Below, in pieces: positions 8,786 through 16,553 of a DNA stretch of 57,834 nucleotides. Source of the DNA: an uncultured Clostridium sp. Lineage in GTDB: Bacteria; Bacillota; Clostridia; Clostridiales; Clostridiaceae. The translations under genes were made by a program, and so were the position numbers. The stretch lies in assembly GCA_900543325.1 (NCBI GenBank), contig UQQU01000008.1, positions 1 to 57,834 on the forward strand, read 5' to 3'. The notes under the pieces are model-generated. The model ran no database searches. It saw only the letters and a program-made list of their open reading frames with translations, and had not been told where the DNA came from. Positions within the stretch are counted from its first letter, which is position 1. Each line of letters opens with the position of its first letter.

Positions 8786-9712
8786 ATGAAGAGAGCAACA
8801 AGAGATTCTTATGGACATACTTTAGTAGAACTAGGAAAAGAAAATAAAAATATAGTAGCTTTAGAGGGAGACTTATCAAAGGCTACTAAATCAGAGTTTT
8901 TCTCAAAAGAGTTTCCAGATAGATTTTTTAATATAGGAATTGCAGAACAAAATATGATTGGTATGGCAGCTGGTTTATCAACTACAGGAAAGATACCATT
9001 TGTTTCAACATTTGCAGTTTTTGCTGCTGGTAGAGCATTTGAAATAATAAGAAATTCTGTTTGTTATCCAAAAGCTAATGTAAAAATAGCAGCTACTCAT
9101 GCTGGAATAACTGTAGGTCCAGATGGAGGTTCTCATCAGGCTATAGAAGATATTGCTTTAATGTGTTCACTTCCTAATATGGTAGTATTATCACCTGCTG
9201 ATGATATTGAAGCTTGTAAGTGTGTTAGAGCAGCGGCAAGTATTAATTCACCTGTTTATATAAGATTAGGAAGAATACCATTAGATGATATATATGATAA
9301 TGATTATGATTTCCAAATAGGAAAGGGTAGTGAATTAGTTTCAGGCAATGATGTAACCATTATAGCAACAGGAATTATGGTTCATAAAGCTTTAAAGGCT
9401 GCAGAAGAATTAAAGGATGAAGGTATTAATGCTAGAGTTATTAATATATCTACAATTAAGCCTATAGATGAAGAAATTATAATTAAGGCTGCAAAAGAAA
9501 CTAAAGGAATAGTAACTGTAGAAGAGCACTCTGTTATTGGTGGTCTTGGAGATAGAGTTTCATCTGTAGTTTGTAGTAATTATCCTGTATTAGTTAAGAA
9601 AATTGGGGTTAATGATGTATTTGGTGAGTCTGGTAATCCTGATTTATTATTAGAAAAGCATGGATTAACTGTTGAAAATATTAAAAATATAGTAATGAGT
9701 GTACTTAAATAG
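8786..9712 (+). CDS. tktB: Transketolase C-terminal subunit
   Basis: This 308-aa protein is the pyrimidine-binding and C-terminal half of a split transketolase, which moves two-carbon units between sugar phosphates in the pentose phosphate pathway. Visible marks are LEGDLSKATKS, the catalytic glutamate region FFNIGIAEQNMIGMAAG, the FVSTFAVFAAGRAFE segment, and a C-terminal transketolase domain with IIKAAKETKGIVTVEEHS. The ATG at 8786 follows AGGGGGAAG. It sits 12 bases after the broken N subunit, with transaldolase next, giving a carbon-shuffling module for the sugar imported by the PTS. It needs an N subunit from elsewhere to work. Confidence 0.9.
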   Translation: MKRATRDSYGHTLVELGKENKNIVALEGDLSKATKSEFFSKEFPDRFFNIGIAEQNMIGMAAGLSTTGKIPFVSTFAVFAAGRAFEIIRNSVCYPKANVKIAATHAGITVGPDGGSHQAIEDIALMCSLPNMVVLSPADDIEACKCVRAAASINSPVYIRLGRIPLDDIYDNDYDFQIGKGSELVSGNDVTIIATGIMVHKALKAAEELKDEGINARVINISTIKPIDEEIIIKAAKETKGIVTVEEHSVIGGLGDRVSSVVCSNYPVLVKKIGVNDVFGESGNPDLLLEKHGLTVENIKNIVMSVLK

Positions 9713-9744
9713 ATCTATATAAATAAAATTTTGGAGGATATATT

Positions 9745-10383
9745 ATGAAAATATTTATTGATACAGCAAACGTAGATGAAATTAGAGAAGCTGCAACATG
9801 GGGAGTTTTAGATGGAGTTACAACCAATCCATCATTAATCGCAAAGGAAGGTAGAGATCTAACAGAGGTAATTAATGAAATATGTTCAATTGTGAATGGT
9901 CCTATTAGTGCCGAGGTTATTAGTTTAGAACATGAAAAGATGGTTGAAGAGGCTTTAGAATTAGTAAAGATTCATGAGAATATTGTTATTAAGATACCTA
10001 TGTGTATTGAAGGGTTAAAGGCAGTTAATATTTTAAGTGCAAAAGGAATTAAAACTAATGTTACTTTAATATTCTCATCTCAACAAGCTTTAATGGCAGC
10101 AAAGGCTGGAGCTACTTATGTTAGTCCATTTGTTGGAAGATTAGATGATGTTGGAATGGATGGAACTGAATTAATAAGTGAAATTGCTAATATATTTAAA
10201 GTTCAAGGTATTAAAACTGAAATTATTTCTGCAAGTATTAGAAATCCAATACATGCTTCTAAGTGTGCAGCTGCTCAAGCTGATATTGCAACTATTCCAT
10301 TTAATGTATTAAAGCAAATGTGCTTCCATCCCTTGACTGATGCAGGAATTGAAAAATTCTTAAAGGATGCAAAAGTAAATTAA
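9745..10383 (+). CDS. tal: Transaldolase (short TalC/FSA-like type)
   Basis: The 212-aa length and sequence (MKIFIDTANVDEIREA, DGVTTNPSLIAKEG) match the small transaldolase/fructose-6-phosphate aldolase family. The Schiff-base lysine is Lys83 in VIKIPM, followed by TNVTLIFSSQQA and the conserved SPFVGRLDD. It transfers a three-carbon unit between sugar phosphates in the pentose phosphate pathway. It follows tktB by 32 bases with GGAGG before the ATG. It is intact although the transporter and transketolase N genes upstream are broken. Confidence 0.92.
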   Translation: MKIFIDTANVDEIREAATWGVLDGVTTNPSLIAKEGRDLTEVINEICSIVNGPISAEVISLEHEKMVEEALELVKIHENIVIKIPMCIEGLKAVNILSAKGIKTNVTLIFSSQQALMAAKAGATYVSPFVGRLDDVGMDGTELISEIANIFKVQGIKTEIISASIRNPIHASKCAAAQADIATIPFNVLKQMCFHPLTDAGIEKFLKDAKVN

Positions 10384-10510
10384 TAGTATTCTCAACAATT
10401 CCTATATTAATAGTATATTTATTATTACAAAAATATTATGTACAAGGTATTATGTCTAGTGGAATTAAGGGATAAAGGAAAAATAAATATTATTTTAGAG
10501 AGGTTTTAAT

Positions 10511-11980
10511 ATGGCAGATAATCATAAGGTGAAATTAGAACAAGCACAAAAATATGTAGATTCAATAAAAGATGAGGTAGCTTTAAGTAAATATAGACAA
10601 GGATATCATTTTATGGCGCCAGCATCATGGATTAATGATCCAAATGGATTTATCCAATACAAAGGTAAATATCATCTATTTTATCAATATAATCCCTATG
10701 ATTCAAAGTGGTCATCAATGCATTGGGGACATGCAGAAAGTGATGATTTAATTAAGTGGAATCACTTACCAATAGCATTAGCACCTAGTGAATTTTATTA
10801 TGACGATGATGATGGAGGGTGTTTCTCAGGTAGTGCAGTAGATGATAATGGAGTGTTAACTTTGATGTATACAGGTACTACTAATAATGAAGAAGGAACA
10901 GTTCAAGTTCAATGTATTGCTACAAGTAATGATGGAGTAAATTTTGAAAAGTTTGAAGGAAATCCAGTAATATTACCTAACTTTATTGAAGGAAATAGAG
11001 ATTTTAGAGATCCGAAAGTGTGGAAAGAGGGAGACCTTTGGTATGTAGTTATAGGAACTACTAAAAATAATGAAGGAAGAGTTTTATTATATAGTTCACC
11101 AGATTTAAGAGAGTGGGAGTTTGTAAGTGTTTTAGCAGAATCTCATGGTGAGCTAGGAAGTATGTGGGAGTGTCCAGATTTCTTTAGGGTTGGAGATAAG
11201 CATGTTTTAATGTTCTCACCAATTGGGCTAGGTACTACAATTACAATGTATTTAATTGGAGATATGGATTATTCTACAGGAAAGTTTACATGGACTGAAA
11301 AGGGAAAAGTAGATTTTGGATGTGATTTCTATGCACCACAATCATTATTAGATGATAAAGGTAGAAGAATTATAATAGGTTGGGATAATAGCTGGCCTTG
11401 GATGGAATGGTTTAGTGATTTTGGTCCTAATATGGAAGATAAGTGGAATGGAGCAATGTCTTTACCTAGAGAAGTTAAGCTTGATGAGAAAACTGGTAAA
11501 TTAAAGTTTATACTAGTAGAAGAGATTAAAAATTATAGAAAAGAAGAAAATAAAGTTGAATTAAACACTCTTAATGGAAGTAAAGATATAACAATTAGTA
11601 ATAGAAATAGATATGAAATGTTATTTAATATTGATTTAAAAGCTACAACTGCTAAGGAATTAGTTATCAAGTTAAGAGAAAATAAAAATGGTGTAGCTAT
11701 TTTAAAATTAGATATTGAAAATAAACAGTTAATATTTGATAGAAATAATTGTGATGGTTACAATAAAGGCATTAAAACTTGTGATTTAGATTTACTTGAA
11801 GATACATTATCTGTGAATATATTCTCTGATAATATATCTATTGAAGTATTTACTGATGATAATAAAGTAGCTATGTCAAATAATATTTATCCATTAGAAT
11901 GTAGCAATAAAGTAAATTTAGAAGCTGTTGATGGAAATGTTGTATTTAATAGCTTTGATATTTGGACAATTGAAGTGTAA
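10511..11980 (+). CDS. sacA: Sucrose-6-phosphate hydrolase / beta-fructosidase (GH32)
   Basis: This 489-aa enzyme splits sucrose (or sucrose 6-phosphate) to fructose and glucose (6-phosphate). It has all three GH32 catalytic motifs: nucleophile Asp43 in WINDPNG, the RDP triad (Arg166-Asp167), and acid/base Glu220 in WECPDFF. No signal peptide is present, so it acts inside the cell. A C-terminal beta-sandwich follows from about residue 340. The ATG follows AGAGAGG. No sucrose transporter is adjacent, and the fructokinase gene next door is truncated. A deletion scar of a second sacA-scrK copy lies at 20361-20440. Confidence 0.93.
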   Translation: MADNHKVKLEQAQKYVDSIKDEVALSKYRQGYHFMAPASWINDPNGFIQYKGKYHLFYQYNPYDSKWSSMHWGHAESDDLIKWNHLPIALAPSEFYYDDDDGGCFSGSAVDDNGVLTLMYTGTTNNEEGTVQVQCIATSNDGVNFEKFEGNPVILPNFIEGNRDFRDPKVWKEGDLWYVVIGTTKNNEGRVLLYSSPDLREWEFVSVLAESHGELGSMWECPDFFRVGDKHVLMFSPIGLGTTITMYLIGDMDYSTGKFTWTEKGKVDFGCDFYAPQSLLDDKGRRIIIGWDNSWPWMEWFSDFGPNMEDKWNGAMSLPREVKLDEKTGKLKFILVEEIKNYRKEENKVELNTLNGSKDITISNRNRYEMLFNIDLKATTAKELVIKLRENKNGVAILKLDIENKQLIFDRNNCDGYNKGIKTCDLDLLEDTLSVNIFSDNISIEVFTDDNKVAMSNNIYPLECSNKVNLEAVDGNVVFNSFDIWTIEV

Positions 11981-12010
11981 TGAGTAAGTAGTAGATTTAT
12001 TAAATGAAGG

Positions 12011-12415
12011 GTGATTCTTTGTTGTAAGGAATTTATTGCTGATAGCGATATAGTAAAGTTAAGTGATGAAGAAGCAATGCTTATTAGTGGCATGGAAAAT
12101 GTAGAAGAGGCAGCTAGATCTATTGTGGAGCTAGGATGCAAGAGTTTAATAGTTACTTTAGGTAAAATAGGTGCTTTAGTAACTACTAAAGAAAGTCAAG
12201 TTTTGGTTCCAACTAAGGAAATTGAGATGAAGGATGCAACTGGATCAGGTGATGCATTTATAGGCGCAGTTTTAGCTCAAGTATTAAATGAACCAGATAA
12301 GGATATTTTTGAAATTGTTAAGCTGGCCAATATAGTTGGTGGATTAACAACAACAAGAATAGGGGCGTTAGAATCTATACCAACATGGGATGAAGTTTTT
12401 GAATATATAAATTAA
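12011..12415 (+). pseudogene. scrK: Fructokinase (PfkB family), 5'-truncated
   Basis: Only the C-terminal 40 percent of a PfkB-family fructokinase remains, about 130 of 320 residues. It includes VKLSDEEAMLISG, SLIVTLGKIGALV and the catalytic/anion-hole motif DATGSGDAFIGA. The substrate-binding N-terminal domain is absent. The open frame could begin at a GTG (12011), but the product would lack the sugar site. Position after sacA fits a sucrose operon. A terminator follows at 12432. Deletion between sacA and the middle of scrK is the simplest reading. Confidence 0.85.
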
Positions 12416-12431
12416 AGTTATGGAAAAGTAA

Positions 12432-12470
12432 AATAAGGTGTCCACTTTTAGTGGACGCCTTATTTTTTAT
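12432..12470 (+). terminator. Intrinsic terminator after scrK remnant
   Basis: AATAAGGTGTCCAC pairs with GTGGACGCCTTATT and is followed by TTTTTATAAT. A diverged copy ends the scar at 20440. Confidence 0.85.
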
Positions 12471-12479
12471 AATAAAAAA

Positions 12480-12503
12480 GACTACAGTGGGGGAACTGTA
12501 GTC
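12480..12503 (+). repeat. Short hairpin of unknown role
   Basis: GACTACAGT and ACTGTAGTC form a 9-bp stem with a G-rich loop. No T run follows. It lies between the scrK terminator and the DUF1659 leader. Confidence 0.5.
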
Positions 12504-12636
12504 TCTATATATGGGGAACGAGGTTTAAAATAATATGTTTATATCTATAGCTTGACCACATTTGAAATTTTTATACAGCAATTTTAAAAAAAGTTTTATT
12601 TTTTGTAAAAACAGTTCTCTTCATGGATATGTATTA

Positions 12637-12669
12637 ATTGTAAGGCAAATAAATAAAAAAACTTACAAT
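12637..12669 (+). promoter_or_regulatory. Inverted repeat in the DUF1659 leader
   Basis: ATTGTAAG and CTTACAAT flank 17 AT-rich bases, ending 25 bases before the DUF1659 start. It could be an operator or an mRNA hairpin near the ribosome binding site. The conserved leader box just upstream (GGATATGTATTA) is also found in the scar at 152-185. Confidence 0.4.
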
Positions 12670-12693
12670 AAAAAATGAATGGGGGAATTTATT

Positions 12694-12912
12694 ATGGCAA
12701 ACAAAGCTTTAGAAAGCACAGTATTAGCAATTGAGGTGCAATCAGCAATTGACAAGGATGGTAATCCAACCTTTACAAAAAAGAAGATAGGTAATTTAGT
12801 GCCTAATGCGGATCTTAACAAGGTTGAAGAAGTGGCTTCTTTAGTAGCAGACTTACTTAGTGAAAACACTAGAAATTTCTATGTAACTGAATTATCTCAA
12901 ATTCAAGAATAA
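12694..12912 (+). CDS. DUF1659 small protein
   Basis: This 72-aa soluble protein has no signal peptide or membrane helix. It begins MANKALESTVLAIEVQ and looks like the DUF1659 family, short Firmicute proteins of unknown function usually encoded next to a DUF2922 gene. The ATG at 12694 is chosen over an upstream ATG at 12679 because GGGGGAA lies at proper spacing before it. The DUF2922 gene follows by 21 bases. No function is known to me. A second copy of the pair was lost near position 187. Confidence 0.75.
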   Translation: MANKALESTVLAIEVQSAIDKDGNPTFTKKKIGNLVPNADLNKVEEVASLVADLLSENTRNFYVTELSQIQE

Positions 12913-12933
12913 TAAAAGTGGAGTGTGTGAATT

Positions 12934-13149
12934 ATGGAATATACATTAACAATGACTTTTTTAACTGAAACAGGAGAAAAATCTAATATATCTATTTCAG
13001 ATGTTAAAGCTGGAATAACAAATGAAGAGGTTCAAGTTTTAATGGATAGCTTAATTGAAAATAATATTTTTGAAAATAGCAAAGGAATGCTAGTTTCTAA
13101 GTATTCAGCTCAAGTAACAGAAAGACAAGTTACTAAGTTTACTGTTTAA
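12934..13149 (+). CDS. DUF2922 small protein
   Basis: This 71-aa protein begins MEYTLTMTFLTETGEKSNISI and carries the ISDVKAGITNEEVQVLMD pattern of DUF2922 proteins. It is probably co-transcribed with the DUF1659 gene and ends before a hairpin at 13176. Function is unknown; pairing with DUF1659 suggests the two act together. Its last 17 codons recur in the scar at 187-240. Confidence 0.75.
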   Translation: MEYTLTMTFLTETGEKSNISISDVKAGITNEEVQVLMDSLIENNIFENSKGMLVSKYSAQVTERQVTKFTV

Positions 13150-13175
13150 TAATTTGAGATAACTTTATAAAAAGA

Positions 13176-13224
13176 GGTAGTAATAAGAAGTGTGAAGAAC
13201 AAATCTTATTACTACCTTAAATTT
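13176..13224 (+). terminator. Hairpin after DUF2922
   Basis: GGTAGTAATAAGA (13176-13188) pairs with TCTTATTACTACC (13204-13216), followed by TTAAATTT. It is the same hairpin as at 263-302. Confidence 0.7.
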
Positions 13225-13381
13225 GCATAAACTCACAAAAATAAAGTTGTAATAGAAAAGTATAATAATGTTATGTTTTATAATTTAATTGAAAAATATA
13301 ATTAAAAAAATATCATTAATAACCCTGAAAATCATTACCTTTGTAGAAATTATACGTATGATAGTTAGATATACAAGCTTA

Positions 13382-13504
13382 GCATTATGATATAATCTAT
13401 ATGTAATAAAGATAACAATAGGGAGAAGTTTTAATATTTTTACAAAAGTTTAGATATATTTGAAGATGTTAAAACAATTTCTGAAGAAGAGGTAATATCT
13501 AAAA
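13382..13504 (+). pseudogene. Scar of a second phosphosugar mutase gene
   Basis: Bases 13382-13447 copy the pgcA promoter, leader and first codons (compare 1188-1256, with TTTTTACAAAAGT shared and the ATG changed to ATA). Bases 13448-13502 copy an internal piece of pgcA (compare 1758-1814, the segment encoding LDIFKDVKTISEEE). About 500 bases between and everything after are gone. The rest of the 407-base gap before the VanZ gene holds the DUF2922 hairpin and AT-rich spacer. Confidence 0.85.
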
Positions 13505-13511
13505 CAGTTAT

Positions 13512-13578
13512 AATTTTATAAAGAGCTATACCGTTGTATAGCTTTTTTACTTATTTTTGATTGAAGGAGTGATTAATA
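13512..13578 (+). repeat. Scar of the galU 3' flank, with terminator hairpin
   Basis: The run ATAAAGAGCTATAC, its hairpin partner GTATAGCT and the later AAGGAGTGATTAATATTT match the sequence after galU (28466-28535). The hairpin (13520-13548) ends in TTTTTT and may still terminate. The scar runs straight into the VanZ-like frame, so its AAGGAG may be that gene's ribosome binding site. Confidence 0.75.
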
Positions 13579-14156
13579 TTTTTGTTATAACTAGAAAAGA
13601 ATTTTTTCTAATAGCTACTGTAATAATTTTATATATTAATTTAGATGTATTGCTACAAATTATAGTTGGTGAAAAGAAAATGAGTAGAGAGTTACTGAAA
13701 AAGAAGTTTATGAAGATGATATTTAGTATATATTTTTTTCTAGTAATTTCTATAGTATATTTTCCTTTTCCTATAGTATGGGGAAAATATATAAAATACA
13801 AGAATCCAACTATTCATATTATTCCATGGGAAAGTACTATTGGAATGTATAAAAAATATGGTCTAGATTTAGTTATTGAGAATATTGGTGGTAATTTATT
13901 ATTATTAGCTCCAATGATTTTCTTTTTATGTTATTATTTAAAGAAATTAAATTTTAATATGAAGAAGATTTTGATTATATCATTATGCATATCTTTATTT
14001 ATTGAATGTAGTCAGGTTACTTTATCAATAATCATTCCTAATTATGCAAGAACATTCGATACTATGGATTTACTTTGTAATAGTATTAGTGGATTAATAG
14101 GATATATGTTATATAAATTTTATAATCGTATAATTGTAAATAGTATAGAAACTTAG
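13557..14156 (+). CDS. VanZ-like membrane protein
   Basis: The protein (up to 199 aa) has hydrophobic segments and the VanZ-family pattern: HIIPWEST, ENIGGNLLLLAPMIFFL, SLFIECSQVT and FDTMDLLCNSISGLIGY. VanZ proteins are membrane proteins linked in some enterococci to low-level teicoplanin resistance; the role here is unknown. The start is doubtful: TTG at 13557 precedes the AAGGAG (13564), GTG at 13569 overlaps it, and the next ATG (13681) would drop a helix. The 5' end lies in a duplicated scar, so the gene may have been re-fused to a new leader. Confidence 0.75.
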   Translation: MIEGVINIFVITRKEFFLIATVIILYINLDVLLQIIVGEKKMSRELLKKKFMKMIFSIYFFLVISIVYFPFPIVWGKYIKYKNPTIHIIPWESTIGMYKKYGLDLVIENIGGNLLLLAPMIFFLCYYLKKLNFNMKKILIISLCISLFIECSQVTLSIIIPNYARTFDTMDLLCNSISGLIGYMLYKFYNRIIVNSIET

Positions 14157-14197
14157 TTCTTATATATTTTATTAAAAAATAGTAATAAGAAATATAA

Positions 14198-14243
14198 AAA
14201 GTTGAGCTTTATGTATATTCATAAGGGTTAACTTTATTTTTTA
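14198..14243 (+). terminator. Terminator after VanZ-like gene
   Basis: AAAGTT and AACTTT close an imperfect stem that is followed by ATTTTTT. Just before it, TAGTAATAAGAAATATAAAA (14180-14199) repeats part of the ugd-remnant terminator without its 3' arm. Confidence 0.6.
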
Positions 14244-14353
14244 TATAAGTTATATTAAAATTTTTATAATAAAAAATGTAACAATAATCTTTGTAAATGT
14301 ATTCAAGATGTTGTATTTTGTTATTAATTTTAGAAAAAAATATAGAATATATG

Positions 14354-14362
14354 TGTTATAAT
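14354..14362 (+). promoter_or_regulatory. Extended -10 promoter of glmS
   Basis: TGTTATAAT lies 111 bases upstream of the glmS ATG, leaving a leader of about 100 bases with one small hairpin (AAGTAT/ATACTT near 14418). I see no glmS ribozyme core in this leader. The remaining 14244-14350 is AT-rich spacer. Confidence 0.5.
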
Positions 14363-14472
14363 TTAATGGTGATAATTTTATTATTATTATATCAATTATA
14401 TTAGAAATAAATTAATAAGTATAAAAAATACTTAAATTACATAAGAAGAAGTAGTAAGAAAGGGAATAAAAT

Positions 14473-16305
14473 ATGTGTGGAATAGTAGGATATATAGGTA
14501 AAAGACAGGCAGCTGATTTATTAGTTGAAGGTCTTTCAAAATTAGAATACAGAGGATATGATTCAGCAGGTGTTGCAATCATAGAAGATGAAAAAATAAG
14601 CGTAAGAAAATTAAAAGGTAGATTAGCTAATTTAGAAAATGATTTAAATGCTAATGCTATACACGGGCATATAGGGATAGGGCACACAAGATGGGCAACT
14701 CATGGAGAACCATCAGATGTTAACTCTCATCCACATTCAAATGGAAATGCAACAATTAGTGTTGTACATAATGGAATTATTGAAAACTACATGAAGTTAA
14801 GAGAATGGTTAACTGATAAGGGTTACCAATTCTTATCAGAAACAGATACAGAGGTTATACCAAACTTAGTTGATTACTACTATAGAGATGGAAGAAATCT
14901 TTTTGATGCAGTAGTAAAAGCTACAGCTAAATTAGAAGGAAGTTTTGCTATTGGAGTTATTGCAAATAATGAACCAGATAAAATTATTGCAGTAAGAAAA
15001 GATAGTCCACTTATAGTTGGATTAGGAGAAAATGAAAGCTTTATAGCTTCTGATATTCCAGCAGTTTTAAATCATACTAGAGACGTTTATTTATTAGAAG
15101 ATAAAGAATTCGTTATCTTAACTAAAGATGGTGTTGAACTTAGAACTGAAGATGGTGAAAAGATTGAAAAAGAAGTTTACCATGTAACTTGGAATGTTGA
15201 TGCTGCTGAAAAAGGTGGATATGAGGACTTTATGCTTAAAGAAATTCATGAACAACCAAAGGCAGTAAGAGATACTTTAGCAGGTAAAATTGCTTTAGGA
15301 AAAGAAATAACTTTAGATAATGTTAAGTTTACTAAAGAAGAATTAGAAAACTTTGATAAAGTTTATATAGTAGCTTGTGGAACAGCATATCATGCAGGTG
15401 TTGTAGGTAAAACTGTTATAGAAAAGTTAGCTAAAATACCAGTAGAAATTGATGTAGCATCTGAATTTAGATATAGAGATCCATTAATAACAGATAGAAC
15501 TTTAATAATAGTTGTATCTCAATCAGGAGAAACAGCAGATACTCTTGCAGTTTTAAGAGATGGTCAAAGACAAGGAGCTAGGGTTCTTGCAATAACTAAC
15601 GTTGTTGGTTCTTCAGTATCAAGAGAAGCAGATGATGTTATTTATACATTAGCAGGACCAGAAATTGCAGTTGCATCTACTAAGGCTTATGTAACTCAAT
15701 TAGCTGCATTTTATGTTTTAGGATTATATTTCGGTAGATTAAAAGAAACTATTACTGAAGAATATGCTGAAGAAATTAAAGCAGAAATGCTAACAATTCC
15801 AGAAAAAATCGAAAGAGCATTAGAAATGAAGGAAGAGCTTCAAAAGTATGCGGATAAACACTACAACCATAGAGATATCTACTTCTTAGGTAGAGGATTA
15901 GACTATGCTGTAGCTATGGAAGGTTCTTTAAAGCTTAAAGAAATTTCTTATATTCACTGTGATGCTTATGCTGGTGGAGAATTAAAGCATGGACCTATTG
16001 CTTTAATAGATAAGGGAACTGCAGTTATCACATTATTAACTCAAGAAGCTTTAAAGGATAAGATGATCTCTAATGTTAGAGAAGTTTCTACAAGAGGTGG
16101 AAATATATTTGCAGTGGTTAATGAAGGAGATGAAACTTCAAAAGAAGTTGTTGATTCATTAGTTTATATTCCAAAAACTATTGATTTATTAACTCCAATG
16201 ATAAGTGTTGTACCACTTCAATTAATATCTTATTATGTTGCAAAGCAAAAGGGTTGTGATGTAGATAAACCAAGAAACTTAGCTAAGTCAGTTACAGTTG
16301 AATAA
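14473..16305 (+). CDS. glmS: Glutamine-fructose-6-phosphate aminotransferase (isomerizing)
   Basis: The 610-aa enzyme makes glucosamine 6-phosphate from fructose 6-phosphate and glutamine, the first step to UDP-GlcNAc for peptidoglycan and surface glycans. Cys2 after the removed Met (MCGIVGYIG) is the glutaminase nucleophile; the N-terminal domain continues with HTRWATHGEPS and HNGIIENY. Two SIS sugar-isomerase domains follow (CGTAYHAG, SQSGETADTLA, and the C-terminal KPRNLAKSVTVE with the catalytic lysine). The ATG follows AGAAAGGGA. It is intact and ends before a terminator and repeat R copy 2. Confidence 0.96.
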   Translation: MCGIVGYIGKRQAADLLVEGLSKLEYRGYDSAGVAIIEDEKISVRKLKGRLANLENDLNANAIHGHIGIGHTRWATHGEPSDVNSHPHSNGNATISVVHNGIIENYMKLREWLTDKGYQFLSETDTEVIPNLVDYYYRDGRNLFDAVVKATAKLEGSFAIGVIANNEPDKIIAVRKDSPLIVGLGENESFIASDIPAVLNHTRDVYLLEDKEFVILTKDGVELRTEDGEKIEKEVYHVTWNVDAAEKGGYEDFMLKEIHEQPKAVRDTLAGKIALGKEITLDNVKFTKEELENFDKVYIVACGTAYHAGVVGKTVIEKLAKIPVEIDVASEFRYRDPLITDRTLIIVVSQSGETADTLAVLRDGQRQGARVLAITNVVGSSVSREADDVIYTLAGPEIAVASTKAYVTQLAAFYVLGLYFGRLKETITEEYAEEIKAEMLTIPEKIERALEMKEELQKYADKHYNHRDIYFLGRGLDYAVAMEGSLKLKEISYIHCDAYAGGELKHGPIALIDKGTAVITLLTQEALKDKMISNVREVSTRGGNIFAVVNEGDETSKEVVDSLVYIPKTIDLLTPMISVVPLQLISYYVAKQKGCDVDKPRNLAKSVTVE

Positions 16306-16322
16306 AGCTAATTAAAAAAGTG

Positions 16323-16350
16323 GCCTCTGTATAAATTATAGAGGCTATTT
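16323..16350 (+). terminator. glmS terminator
   Basis: GCCTCTGTA and TATAGAGGC pair around TAAAT, followed by TATTTTG. The T tract is weak; repeat R copy 2 brings a second terminator 80 bases on. Confidence 0.65.
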
Positions 16351-16368
16351 TGAGCAAGAGAGTGACTT

Positions 16369-16456
16369 CGTCCCTCTCAAGGACCCCCGGGGGTTTTAAA
16401 ATTTTCCAGTGACAAGCCTATGTGAAAGCATAAGATTGTCACTATTTTTTTCGTTA
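16369..16456 (+). repeat. Repeat R, copy 2
   Basis: The 39-base box is identical to copies 1 and 3. The hairpin arms (AGTGACAAGCCTATG and CATAAGATTGTCACT) differ from copy 1, but a wobble pair at the stem base has become a Watson-Crick pair; two mismatches appear higher up. ATTTTTTTC follows. It lies 63 bases after glmS and just upstream of the HepT/MntA pair. Confidence 0.85.
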
Positions 16457-16472
16457 AATGAAGATTTAATAT

Positions 16473-16495
16473 GTGAATTCTATTTATATATTCAC
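16473..16495 (+). promoter_or_regulatory. Inverted repeat upstream of hepT
   Basis: GTGAAT and ATTCAC flank 11 bases, just ahead of a TATAAT-like box (about 16503-16510). Such a site could bind the antitoxin or complex for autoregulation; this is inference. Confidence 0.35.
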
Positions 16496-16553
16496 ACTCA
16501 AGGTATATAATAATGCTATATAGGAAAATATATCAAGCTAGGAAGTGATTATA

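Noticed and set aside
14363..14472. Possible glmS ribozyme in the glmS leader
   Set aside because: The leader of about 100 bases is AT-rich and lacks the conserved ribozyme core; only a small AAGTAT/ATACTT hairpin is visible.
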